Of a stretch of DNA of 11,138 nt, positions 1 through 6,492 are shown in pieces. This DNA is from Aestuariivirga sp. (GTDB taxonomy: Bacteria > Pseudomonadota > Alphaproteobacteria > Rhizobiales > Aestuariivirgaceae). Under the pieces are notes generated by a model. That model saw nothing but the letters and a program-made list of their open reading frames with translations. It searched no databases and was not told where the DNA came from. The translations under genes and the position numbers were made by a program. The DNA lies in assembly GCA_020252385.1 (NCBI GenBank), contig JADCDC010000105.1:1-11138 (forward strand), in the 5' to 3' direction. Within the stretch, counting starts at the first letter, position 1, and every line of letters starts with the position of its first letter.

Positions 1-775
1 AGCTCTCCATCCACGTCCACAGGTCCTCGGGGTTCTCGCTGTCGAAGGTGGTCATCGGCAGCATCTGGTCGGCATGCGCCTTGCCGTCCCGGTAGATGAC
101 GTTGCGGTGCAGGTTGTCGCCGCCGCCCGCATTGCTCGTCCACTCATAGCCGATGAAGGCGGTGAAGCGGCCGGGCTCGTTGTATTTCTCCATGATCGCG
201 GTGTTCTTTTCCCAGATCGTCATGGCCAGCCGCGGGTCCTTCATGGCGGGCGGCACCTTGTTGTTCGACTGGGCGGCGATCATCTCGGACGCGGCCAGGA
301 CGCCCTGCCCCGAGGCCATCATGTCGTGCCAGCGCCTGATCAGCGGGTCCACCATGAGGTCGGGGTTCCCGTCACGGACCTCGAAGATCACGCCCGCGGC
401 GTCGGAATGATCGGTGACGGCAGCCCAGTCGAGCGGACGGCTGAGCTTGACCGGCTCGCCGAGCGAGGATGTGACCTGTTCGCCCCGGGCAAAGCGCAGG
501 GCCTCCTCCGGACCGAGGCTCGCCCCGAAGGCGCCCGCGTCGACGGACCAGCCGGTGTGGACGTGCTGGTCGCCCCAGAACACGCGCGTCGGGAAATTGC
601 GGTTGGCGTAGGGCGAGAAGCCCCGCGTGGGGAAAGCCCGCGCCGCCGCTTCCGGGTTGACGAGGCCAACGTCGCCCGTGGCCACCGGGTCCTGCGCCTG
701 GGCCGCCGTCCCCATGAAGATGCCAAGAGCGGCGATCGCCGCCGTCCATGAGAGGTTCTTGACGTGATGGCGCAT
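1..775 (-). CDS. DUF3604 (PHP-like) secreted protein, 3' end outside window
   Basis: Reading the minus strand from the ATG at 775-773 gives 258 codons with no stop, so the C-terminal part lies beyond the left edge. Residues 1-27 form a typical Sec signal peptide: basic start, hydrophobic core, and an AQA|Q cleavage site after Ala27, so the product is probably periplasmic. The mature part has the marks of DUF3604 proteins, which resemble PHP-type metal-dependent phosphoesterases: WGDQHVHTG with His71 and His73, AAVTDHSD with Asp122, His123 and Asp125, GYEWTS around Glu211, and NLHRNV with His223. These His/Asp residues are the likely metal ligands; that is inferred from PHP similarity. The start is supported by a GAGGGGGAAG ribosome binding site a few bases upstream. 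The substrate is unknown. The neighbouring Crp/Fnr gene is divergent and may control it, which is inference only. Confidence 0.85.
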   Translation of the reverse strand, partial: MRHHVKNLSWTAAIAALGIFMGTAAQAQDPVATGDVGLVNPEAAARAFPTRGFSPYANRNFPTRVFWGDQHVHTGWSVDAGAFGASLGPEEALRFARGEQVTSSLGEPVKLSRPLDWAAVTDHSDAAGVIFEVRDGNPDLMVDPLIRRWHDMMASGQGVLAASEMIAAQSNNKVPPAMKDPRLAMTIWEKNTAIMEKYNEPGRFTAFIGYEWTSNAGGGDNLHRNVIYRDGKAHADQMLPMTTFDSENPEDLWTWMES

Positions 776-837
776 CGGCACTTCCCCCTCTTGAAGACGG
801 TTGCAGCGTAGCCCGTATCCTTCGGATGGACTGCACA

Positions 838-853
838 GAATTATACAATTATG
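838..853 (-). promoter_or_regulatory. AT-rich core of divergent spacer, possible -10 box for the DUF3604 gene
   Basis: The 113-base spacer between the two divergent genes contains an AT-rich block in otherwise GC-rich DNA. On the minus strand it reads TATAAT at 845-840, a perfect -10 consensus about 65 bases upstream of the DUF3604 start. No good -35 hexamer sits 16-18 bases further upstream, so the promoter call is weak. The same block contains the direct repeat AATTAT at 839-844 and 847-852 (8-base period). The plus strand reads TATACA at 842-847, which could serve the Crp/Fnr gene. A short TGCAG/CTGCA inverted pair lies at 802-806 and 831-835. Confidence 0.35.
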
Positions 854-888
854 AGATCAGCCACAGGTTGACCAGGCCGTGAGAACCG

Positions 889-1590
889 ATGAGACTCTAT
901 GAGACCGAACTTGGTGACGCCAAGGAGAGCCTCCGGGCAAGCGGCTGGCTCAGCCGTTGCCCTACGCCCTTCGCCGCCGACGTGCTGGCTCACAGCCAAT
1001 GGATTCGCGTCGACGCCGGCCAGCCGATTGCCCTGGGGGGTGAAACCGACGGCGGCCTGTTCGGCGTGGCGCAGGGAACGGTTGGCATCATGCCGGCCAT
1101 CGCCGCCCCGGATATCGGCCTGATCCACCTCAACGCCGCACCCTTCTGGTTCGGCCTTCAGCCCTTCGTGAACGGCGAGGGCCGGCAGATCACCGTGCTG
1201 GCGCGCAGCGCGTGCCTCGTCGCCCATCTCCCCAAGCCGGCGCTCACCCAGATCCTGGCGCGCCATCCGGATGGATGGCGCTTGCTCCTGCTGCATCTGA
1301 CGGAAATGGCGGCCCTCACCGTGCAGGGCCTTGCCGACCTGCTGCTCGCGGACCGCCACCGGCGCTGCGGCGCGGTGATCCTGCGTCTGGCGGGCGTGCG
1401 GAATCCAGGGTCGGCGCCCCGGGATGTCCACTGCTCGCACGAGGAGCTGGGCGGCATGTGCAACCTGTCCCGCGCCTCGATCAACGGCGTGCTCCGCCGC
1501 TTCGAGGCGGAGCGGCTGATCGAGGCCGGTTACCGGATGATCCGCGTCACCGATGCCGATCGGCTGCGGATCATCGTGGATGCCTCCTGA
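889..1590 (+). CDS. Crp/Fnr-family transcriptional regulator
   Basis: This 233-residue protein has the two-part layout and length of Crp/Fnr regulators. An N-terminal cyclic-nucleotide-binding-like beta-barrel covers about residues 20-125. A long dimerisation helix follows (about 128-155). The C-terminal winged helix-turn-helix (about 180-225) carries SHEELGGMCNLSRASINGVL, matching the family pattern of a first helix starting at Glu185-Glu186 and a recognition helix starting at Ser194-Arg195. The cAMP phosphate-binding cassette of CRP is not recognisable, and the scattered Cys residues (24, 109, 160, 182, 191) do not form the N-terminal FNR cluster. The effector is therefore unknown and cannot be assumed to be cAMP or oxygen. 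The ribosome binding site before ATG 889 is weak (GAGAA); no better in-frame start was found. It is divergent from the DUF3604 gene and converges on dhaK with only 20 bases between. Confidence 0.87.
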   Translation: MRLYETELGDAKESLRASGWLSRCPTPFAADVLAHSQWIRVDAGQPIALGGETDGGLFGVAQGTVGIMPAIAAPDIGLIHLNAAPFWFGLQPFVNGEGRQITVLARSACLVAHLPKPALTQILARHPDGWRLLLLHLTEMAALTVQGLADLLLADRHRRCGAVILRLAGVRNPGSAPRDVHCSHEELGGMCNLSRASINGVLRRFEAERLIEAGYRMIRVTDADRLRIIVDAS

Positions 1591-1610
1591 GCCAGCGATC
1601 CTTGCGCCTG

Positions 1611-2594
1611 CTACATGCCCCAGCGCAGTGCCGGCGTATGCACCGGCGCATCCCAGCCCCGCGCGATCTCGTCGTCCAGCATGGTGACGGTGATCGAGCA
1701 GCCCGCCATGTCGAGCGAGGTCACATAGTTCCCGACCAGTGCGCGCGCCGGGCGGATGCCGTGCTTTGAAAGCTGGGCCACGGCGGCGTTGTACATGAGG
1801 TAGAGTTCCATCGCCGGCGTGCCGCCGAAGCCGTTGACGAAGACCAGCGCGTCACCCGTCCGGCCGAGATCGGCGGCAATCGCCGCCACCATCTCCTCGG
1901 CGATGCTGTCGGCACTGCCAAGCGCCACGCGCCGCCGCCCCGGCTCGCCGTGGATGCCCACACCCATCTCCATCTCGCTGTCGCTGATCGCGAAGGTGGG
2001 CTTGCCGGCGGCGGGAACCGTGCAGCTCGTCAGCGCCACGCCCATGGAGCGTGTGGCGCGGTTCACCTTGTCGCCCAGTTCCTTGAGTGCTGAAAGGCCA
2101 ACGCCCTGCTCGGCGGCGGCTCCCACCACCTTCTCCACCACCAAGGTTCCCGCAACGCCGCGGCGCCCCGTGGTGTAGAGCGAGTTCTCCACCGCCACGT
2201 CGTCATCCGTGATCACGGTTTCGATCTGGCGGCCGCTCATCTCGCGCGCCATGTCGAAGTTCATCACGTCGCCTTCGTAGTTCTTCACGATGAAGAGGAG
2301 GCCCGCCCCGGTATCGACGGCGTCGGCGGCGGCGATCATCTGGTCGGGTGTGGGCGAGGTGAAGACCTGGCCGGGGCAGGCGGCATCCAGCATGCCGTGG
2401 CCCACGAAGCCCGCATGCAGCGGCTCGTGGCCGGAGCCACCGCCCGAGAGCAGCGCCACCTTGCCGGGCTTCAGAACCTTGCGCTGAACGAACTTGTGCT
2501 CGGGCCCCAGCGACACGATGTCGGCATGGGCCGCGGCAAATCCGTCGAGGCTCTCGCCCAGCACGGTCGATACGTCGTTGATGAGCTTCTTCAT
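1611..2594 (-). CDS. dhaK: Dihydroxyacetone kinase, substrate-binding subunit DhaK
   Basis: This 327-residue protein is full length for DhaK, the cytoplasmic subunit that binds dihydroxyacetone as a covalent hemiaminal for phosphorylation by DhaL to dihydroxyacetone phosphate. Visible family marks are KVALLSGGGSGHEPLHAGFVG (His56 in GSGHEP), NYEGDVMNF with Asp109, and GVGIHGEPG with His215. The last corresponds to the substrate-binding His218 of E. coli DhaK, and His56 and Asp109 match the E. coli active-site pair. The start ATG overlaps the stop of the upstream HTH gene (ATGA, 4 bases) and has an AAGGAAA ribosome binding site. It is the last gene of the dhaL-dhaM-HPr-EI-HTH-dhaK operon. The order is unusual compared with E. 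coli dhaKLM, where dhaK comes first. No terminator was seen in the 20 bases before the convergent Crp/Fnr gene. Confidence 0.97.
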   Translation of the reverse strand: MKKLINDVSTVLGESLDGFAAAHADIVSLGPEHKFVQRKVLKPGKVALLSGGGSGHEPLHAGFVGHGMLDAACPGQVFTSPTPDQMIAAADAVDTGAGLLFIVKNYEGDVMNFDMAREMSGRQIETVITDDDVAVENSLYTTGRRGVAGTLVVEKVVGAAAEQGVGLSALKELGDKVNRATRSMGVALTSCTVPAAGKPTFAISDSEMEMGVGIHGEPGRRRVALGSADSIAEEMVAAIAADLGRTGDALVFVNGFGGTPAMELYLMYNAAVAQLSKHGIRPARALVGNYVTSLDMAGCSITVTMLDDEIARGWDAPVHTPALRWGM

Positions 2595-3025
2595 CGCCGT
2601 TTTCCTTTTTCCCCTTGGTCGTCGATCAGTCTTGCAATGTCCCGCACGAAGGCGCTGACCAGCCCGTGCAGCTTCCTGTTCCGCTCCGCGTCACCCAGGT
2701 CCGGCAGATCCACGGCGGACGTGGCCCTGGGCTCTTGTGCCAGCATCTTCTTGGGGTGGGCAAGCGCGTAGAGCCTGGTGAACTCGTGGCGTTCCGCGGC
2801 GGAGAAATGGCAGATCTCGAAGATCTGCGTCAGGTGGCTCGCGGGGATCGGCGTCTGATAGGCGGGGTTGGTGATCTGGCTCACGAAGCTGCGGTTCTTG
2901 GCCAGCGCCCCCGCCAGCCGTTGCCGCGTTCCGGACGGCCGCCGCTCGATGATGGCGGCCAGCATCCGCTTGTAGGCGGCGACGGCCTCGTGCGCGGGTC
3001 TGTCGGCGGCGGCCTCGGCCATCAT
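2591..3025 (-). CDS. Small HTH-like DNA-binding protein inside the dha operon, function unknown
   Basis: The start chosen is the ATG at 3025, giving 144 residues. It overlaps the EI stop by one base (TGATG) and has a GGAG ribosome binding site at the usual distance. The open frame runs upstream to 3145, but only as antisense-free overlap with EI, with Arg-rich non-family sequence. A helix-turn-helix-like stretch lies at about residues 31-52 (TRQRLAGALAKNRSFVSQI): Gln35-Ala42 as first helix, Lys43-Arg45 as turn, Ser46-Ile51 as recognition helix. It continues through a Pro-rich loop (NPAYQTPIP, 53-61) and a helical region ending AHP (89-91). The C-terminal third is charged and ends with a Lys/Arg-rich tail. 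This is compatible with an XRE-like DNA-binding protein. Its position between EI and dhaK suggests a role in controlling dha or PTS activity; that is inference. I do not know a characterised homologue. Confidence 0.72.
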   Translation of the reverse strand: MMAEAAADRPAHEAVAAYKRMLAAIIERRPSGTRQRLAGALAKNRSFVSQITNPAYQTPIPASHLTQIFEICHFSAAERHEFTRLYALAHPKKMLAQEPRATSAVDLPDLGDAERNRKLHGLVSAFVRDIARLIDDQGEKGKRR

Positions 3026-4608
3026 CAGAGCTCCGCGATCGCAGCCTTGACGGCGGCGATGCGCGCGGGCGCCACCGAGAGCGAGGTGACGCCCGCAGCG
3101 ATGAGCGCCTTCACATGGCGTGGCTCGCTCGCCATGTCGCCGCACAGGCTGACGGGCGTTCCCGTCTCCCGCCCATGCCGCGCCACCGCGGCGATGAGGC
3201 GGAGCACGGCGGGGTGCGCGGGATCGTTGAGTGCCGCCACCCGCGCGTCATCGCGCGAGGCGGCCGTCACATATTGCGTCAGGTCGTTCGACCCGATCGA
3301 GAAGAAGGCAGCACTCGCGAAGAGTTCCGGCGCCACCGCCACCGCCGGCACCTCGACCATGATGCCAAGCGGCGGGATCTTCGCCGGCGTGCCGGCGGCC
3401 GTGAGCTCCGCGAGGCAGTCCTCGAAGAGTGCCGCCGTCCGCGCGATCTCGCCTGGCACCGTCACCATGGGGATCATCACCTTCAGGGGCCCATGAACGG
3501 CGGCGCGCGCCAGCGCCTTCAGCTGGGTGCGGAACACCTCCTCATGCGCCAGCGTGAGGCGCACGCCGCGCAGTCCCAGGAACGGGTTCTGCTCGCCCTC
3601 GGGGGTCAGCCCGCGGATCGGCTTGTCGCCGCCGATGTCGAGGGTGCGGATGGTCACCGGCCTGCCCCCCGCCCAGTCGAGGAAAGCGCGATAGGCGCGG
3701 AACTGCGTGTCCTCGCCGGGAAGCGGCGCCCCGTCGCGGAACAGGAACTCCGAGCGCATCAGCCCGATCCCGTCACAGGAGGCGGGATCGATGTGCGCGA
3801 GTTCCTCAACACCCGCCACGTTGACGAGCACCTCGATCCGCTCGCCCGAGCGCCTAAGCGCCGGCTTCAGGCGGAACTGCTCCGCCGCCTGGCGCTGGCC
3901 TTCCAGCGCCGCGCGGTCCTGCCGGAAGGCCTCCTCATCCGCGGCACCGGGCTCGGCGGTCACCAGGCCCCTGCCGCCGTCCACGATCAGGGTCTGCGCC
4001 GCGGCGAGGCCCTCTTCGCCCAGTCCCACCACCATGGGAATGCCGCGCGCGCGGGCCAGCATCGCCACATGGCTCGTGGTGCTGCCCCGGAACAGCGCGA
4101 TGGCGCCGCCCTGGCTCCAGTCCGCCTCGAGGAAGGCGGTGGGGCCGATGTCCTCGCCAACCAGCACGGCACCCGGCACAGCGGCCTCGTCCGCCGTTCC
4201 CGTCACATGGCGCAGCACACGGTCGCGGATGTCGCGGAGGTCGGCGGCGCGGGCCCGGAAGTAATCATCCTCGGAGGCTTCGTAGCCCGCGATCTCGCCG
4301 TCCAGCGCATCAACCCAGGCCAGATGCGCGCCGATGCCGGAGGCAATCGCCGCCAGCGCGGGGGCGGAAAGCGCATCGTCCTCCAGCATGGCGAGCTGGA
4401 AGGCCAGCATGTCCTGCGCCTCGCCCTCGACGCGCTCCATCAGCCCCGCAACCTCAGCCGCCGCAAGGGTGATGGCATGGCGCAGCACCTGGTGCTCGGC
4501 ATCGGGCGTGCCGGCACGGCGCTCCGCCGTGCTCGCACCCGCAAGCCGGCGCACCGGGCCCATGAACAGCCCGTCCGAGGCGCCCGTGCCCTGAAGCCTA
4601 GTGGCCAT
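3025..4608 (-). CDS. PTS enzyme I-type phosphoenolpyruvate-protein phosphotransferase dedicated to the dha operon
   Basis: This 527-residue protein is slightly shorter than E. coli enzyme I (about 575) but has all domains. It takes phosphate from PEP onto a His and passes it to HPr. The phospho-His domain has FRGSTTSHVAMLARARGIP with His180; the usual motif is closer to GGRTSHTAIMAR, so this site is divergent but keeps the catalytic His. The PEP-binding barrel shows GLMRSEFLF (Arg285), RTLDIGGDKP (Arg321), FLGLRGVR, IMVEVPAV, FSIGSNDLTQY and SLCGDMAS with the catalytic Cys489 (CGEMA in most homologues). There is no GAF or NTR domain at the N-terminus, so this is not a PtsP-type nitrogen PTS enzyme. 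The ATG at 4608 overlaps the end of the HPr gene by 11 bases. Unlike the E. coli DhaM fusion, which carries only an EI fragment, this EI looks complete, so the dha system should not need a housekeeping EI. Confidence 0.93.
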   Translation of the reverse strand: MATRLQGTGASDGLFMGPVRRLAGASTAERRAGTPDAEHQVLRHAITLAAAEVAGLMERVEGEAQDMLAFQLAMLEDDALSAPALAAIASGIGAHLAWVDALDGEIAGYEASEDDYFRARAADLRDIRDRVLRHVTGTADEAAVPGAVLVGEDIGPTAFLEADWSQGGAIALFRGSTTSHVAMLARARGIPMVVGLGEEGLAAAQTLIVDGGRGLVTAEPGAADEEAFRQDRAALEGQRQAAEQFRLKPALRRSGERIEVLVNVAGVEELAHIDPASCDGIGLMRSEFLFRDGAPLPGEDTQFRAYRAFLDWAGGRPVTIRTLDIGGDKPIRGLTPEGEQNPFLGLRGVRLTLAHEEVFRTQLKALARAAVHGPLKVMIPMVTVPGEIARTAALFEDCLAELTAAGTPAKIPPLGIMVEVPAVAVAPELFASAAFFSIGSNDLTQYVTAASRDDARVAALNDPAHPAVLRLIAAVARHGRETGTPVSLCGDMASEPRHVKALIAAGVTSLSVAPARIAAVKAAIAEL

Positions 4609-4891
4609 CGCCCGCTTCGTCGAAGTCGCGGCGCACGAGGTCGATGACGGCGCTCACCGCCGCCTCCGCATCCGCACCTGCGGCGCGCACGAACAGTGTC
4701 GAGTTCTGCCGCGCCTTCATCGCCATCACCTTGACGATGCTCTTGGCGTCGATCCACGGCCCCTCGGCAGCCCCCGCGATCTCGATCGTGGAGCCAAAGC
4801 CCTTTGCGAGCTTGGTGAGCTTCACCGAAGGCCTGGCATGCAGCCCCACGTCATGGGTGATCACCACCGATCCGTCCGCCGTTCCGCTCAT
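4598..4891 (-). CDS. HPr-like phosphocarrier protein of the dha operon
   Basis: This 97-residue protein matches the usual HPr size (85-95). The active-site motif GLHARPSVKL puts the phosphorylated His at position 18. A second conserved element, DAKSIVKVMAMKA, contains Ser51, at the place of the regulatory Ser46 of HPr proteins; whether it is phosphorylated here cannot be told, and no HPr kinase gene is in the window. It should relay phosphate from the EI encoded immediately downstream to DhaM encoded immediately upstream. The start ATG overlaps the dhaM stop (ATGA), with GAGGAG as ribosome binding site. In E. coli an HPr domain is fused within DhaM; here it is free-standing. A role only in the dha pathway is inferred from position. 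Confidence 0.93.
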   Translation of the reverse strand: MSGTADGSVVITHDVGLHARPSVKLTKLAKGFGSTIEIAGAAEGPWIDAKSIVKVMAMKARQNSTLFVRAAGADAEAAVSAVIDLVRRDFDEAGDGH

Positions 4892-5274
4892 TGTGCCGAA
4901 AGCTCCTCTGCCGTGCGCTTCACGTCGGCCAGCGATCCCCCACCCCAGGCCTCGGTCGCCGCCATCACCGCGCCCTCGACGACGGGCGCGTTGCAGATCA
5001 CGATCCGCCCCTGCTTCTCCTCGGGCAGCATCTCGATTGCCATCTCGCTGTTGGTCTCCGCTCCGCCGAGGTCGACGAGAATGGCAACACCGTCCTCAGA
5101 CCAGGCGCTGTCGATGGCCGCCATGATCTTCTCGACACTGGTGCCGAGCCCGCCATCCGGGTTGCCGCCGCAGAAGCCCAGCGGCACGTCGTTGCCCACC
5201 ATCTGCCGCACCATGTCGGCGGCACCCTTGGCCACGTCGGGCGAGTGCGACACGATCACGATTCCCACCGTCAT
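4888..5274 (-). CDS. dhaM: Dihydroxyacetone kinase phosphotransfer subunit DhaM (EIIA domain only)
   Basis: The 128-residue product corresponds to the mannose-type EIIA domain of DhaM, which passes phosphate from HPr to ADP bound on DhaL. The N-terminal IVIVSHSPDVAKG holds the phosphoryl-accepting His10 (His9 in E. coli DhaM is the equivalent). GTSVEKI (44-50), DLGGAETNSEMA (68-79) and NAPVVEGA (95-102) are further family motifs. The start chosen is the ATG at 5274. It overlaps the dhaL stop by four bases and has GGAGGG upstream; the longer frame to 5298 would lengthen the protein beyond the family start. No HPr or EI sequence is fused to it, as these are the next two genes. Confidence 0.94.
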   Translation of the reverse strand: MTVGIVIVSHSPDVAKGAADMVRQMVGNDVPLGFCGGNPDGGLGTSVEKIMAAIDSAWSEDGVAILVDLGGAETNSEMAIEMLPEEKQGRIVICNAPVVEGAVMAATEAWGGGSLADVKRTAEELSAQ

Positions 5275-5873
5275 GCCTTGCCCTCCAGAACGTCGCATAC
5301 CGCCTCGATCATGATCTGGCTCGAGCGCGCCCCGGGGTCCATGTGCCCGATCGAGCGGTCGCCCAGGAAGGAGGCGCGGCCCTTGATCGCCTTCATCGGG
5401 ATCGTGGCCTCCGCCCGCTCGGCGGCGAGCGCGCGCACGCTGGCGAAACTCGCGTTCCCGCTGGCGAGATGCCGGGCCACCGGCCCCAGCACGTCCAGCA
5501 TGGTCTTGTTGTCGAAGTCGGCCTTGCCGCGCGCCTTCAGCGCCTCGACGGCGGCCGAAAGCGCCCGCCCCATGTCGGCCACAGTGGGCTCCGCCGGCAG
5601 TTCCTTGCCCAGCGTCATGAACAGCGTGCCGTAGAGCGGGCCGGAAGCGCCGCCCACCTTCATCACCAGCGTCATGCCGATGGCCTTCAGCGCCTCGCCC
5701 GGGGGCTTCGCCAGGATCTGCGCCTTATCCGCCAGCACCGCCTCGAAGCCCCGCTTCATGTTGAGGCCATGGTCGGCATCGCCGATGGCGGAATCGAGCG
5801 CTGTCAGCTCGTCGGCGGCGGCGATGATCCGCGCCGCCACGGTATCGAGAAGGAGGTCGAGGGGAGGGGCCAT
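5271..5873 (-). CDS. dhaL: Dihydroxyacetone kinase, ADP-binding subunit DhaL
   Basis: This 200-residue protein is typical for DhaL, the subunit that keeps ADP permanently bound, is rephosphorylated by DhaM, and phosphorylates dihydroxyacetone on DhaK. The motif LDSAIGDADHGLNM carries the Mg-coordinating Asp27, Asp32 and Asp34. Downstream, GGASGPLYGT (about residues 74-83) binds phosphate and the C-terminal KGRAS...GHMDPGARSS completes the nucleotide lid. It is the first gene of the operon. Its ATG at 5873 is preceded by AGGA at 5886-5883, nine bases away. The region upstream carries the inverted repeats described separately. In several bacteria DhaL and DhaK also act on the regulator DhaR, but no DhaR gene is visible here. 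Confidence 0.96.
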   Translation of the reverse strand: MAPPLDLLLDTVAARIIAAADELTALDSAIGDADHGLNMKRGFEAVLADKAQILAKPPGEALKAIGMTLVMKVGGASGPLYGTLFMTLGKELPAEPTVADMGRALSAAVEALKARGKADFDNKTMLDVLGPVARHLASGNASFASVRALAAERAEATIPMKAIKGRASFLGDRSIGHMDPGARSSQIMIEAVCDVLEGKA

Positions 5874-5886
5874 CCGGCAGCGTCCT

Positions 5887-5929
5887 GTGTTTAGTCGTTT
5901 TGTTTACTGAACATGAATTCGCTAAACAC
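5887..5929. promoter_or_regulatory. Nested inverted repeat upstream of dhaL, likely operator
   Basis: Outer arms GTGTTTAG (5887-5894) and CTAAACAC (5922-5929) are perfect reverse complements, separated by 27 bases. Between them lies an imperfect 13-base palindrome TGTTTACTGAACA (5901-5913) with four-base perfect ends, centred almost at the same point (5907 versus 5908). The AT-rich block lies 14-56 bases upstream of the dhaL start. On the minus strand a weak -35-like TTGCGT (5933-5928) is followed, at a 17-18 base spacing, by a poor -10 candidate within the palindrome, so a bound protein would sit over the promoter. Which regulator uses it is unknown; the HTH protein in the operon is an obvious candidate. 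Confidence 0.55.
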
Positions 5930-5974
5930 GCAAGCCACCCGTTTCGCGCCTGCGAAGGGCGGGAAGGCCGGGCC

Positions 5975-6355
5975 TCAGCCCTCCTCCTCGTCCGCCCAGA
6001 TGGTGCTGCGGTGCCGGTCGTCCGGCTGCCACAGCCTCGTGGCGGCAAGCGCCAGATGGCGGTTCGCCCTCACCTCATGGCCTTCCGCCCGCAACCAGGC
6101 AAGCTGGCGCGCCAGGGCTTCCCTTCGCCCCTCGGGCTTGCCGAAGTCGCCGGCCTTCGGCACCACGCGGTGCGCGGGGATGACCTCCGCCTCCTCCGCC
6201 GTCAGCTTCGACAGGATGAAGGCGGCATGGCGCGGTGGAATGTTCAGCGCCGCCGCCAGTGTGCGCATCTCCACCACCCGGCCGGGCGGAATGGCCCTCA
6301 CCGCCGCGAACAGCGCGCGCTTCATGTTGGCATAGGCGAGGGAATTTCCGGACAA
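5975..6355 (-). CDS. MGMT-family alkyltransferase-like protein lacking the acceptor Cys
   Basis: The 126-residue protein has the winged-helix DNA-binding domain of O6-alkylguanine-DNA alkyltransferases: AIPPGRVVEMRTLAAALNIP (21-40) and PRHAAFILSKL with the family's Arg42 region. The active-site motif, normally IPCHRV, reads IPAHRVV with Ala61 instead of Cys. It therefore cannot accept an alkyl group in the usual way. Alkyltransferase-like (ATL) proteins, which often have Trp at this position, instead bind O6-alkylguanine and hand it to nucleotide excision repair; the same role is inferred here. The start chosen is TTG at 6355 because GGAGG at 6366-6362 lies at the ideal spacing; the first ATG (6325) has no ribosome binding site. 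It points toward dhaL but is separated from it by about 100 bases including the operator-like repeats. Confidence 0.85.
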   Translation of the reverse strand: MSGNSLAYANMKRALFAAVRAIPPGRVVEMRTLAAALNIPPRHAAFILSKLTAEEAEVIPAHRVVPKAGDFGKPEGRREALARQLAWLRAEGHEVRANRHLALAATRLWQPDDRHRSTIWADEEEG

Positions 6356-6492
6356 TCGACACCTCCGATGCGATCGATACGTCAGCGTGCCGTTGCGCGA
6401 TCAACGCCGGTCTGGCGCCCCGCATTGAAGTCGCGGCAGGGTTGCGGTAATCCTTCAGCCCTCCGCACCACGGGAAGGGGACGCCAGGCGAC
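6356..6492. promoter_or_regulatory. Divergent spacer between ATL-like gene and DUF1622 gene
   Basis: This 137-base stretch must hold the promoters of both flanking genes. On the plus strand TTGAAG (6425-6430) lies 15 bases before GGTAAT, or 17 before TAATCC, both poor -10 matches. A short inverted repeat CGTTG/CAACG (6391-6406) is present but modest. The GGAGG ribosome binding site of the ATL-like gene is at its left edge. Nothing else stands out. Confidence 0.3.

Noticed and set aside
74..751. Open frames on the plus strand across the DUF3604 gene
   Set aside because: The minus-strand reading has a signal peptide, PHP-like motifs and a good ribosome binding site; the plus-strand frames have none.
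3115..4647. 510-codon plus-strand open frame opposite the EI gene
   Set aside because: It is antisense to a clearly recognisable EI, has Arg/His-rich low-quality sequence and no family motif. GC-rich third positions of the real gene keep this frame open.
5964..5974. AGGCC/GGCCT-like hairpin after the ATL-like gene
   Set aside because: Short GC-only stem with no following T run, overlapping the stop codon; expected by chance at this base composition.
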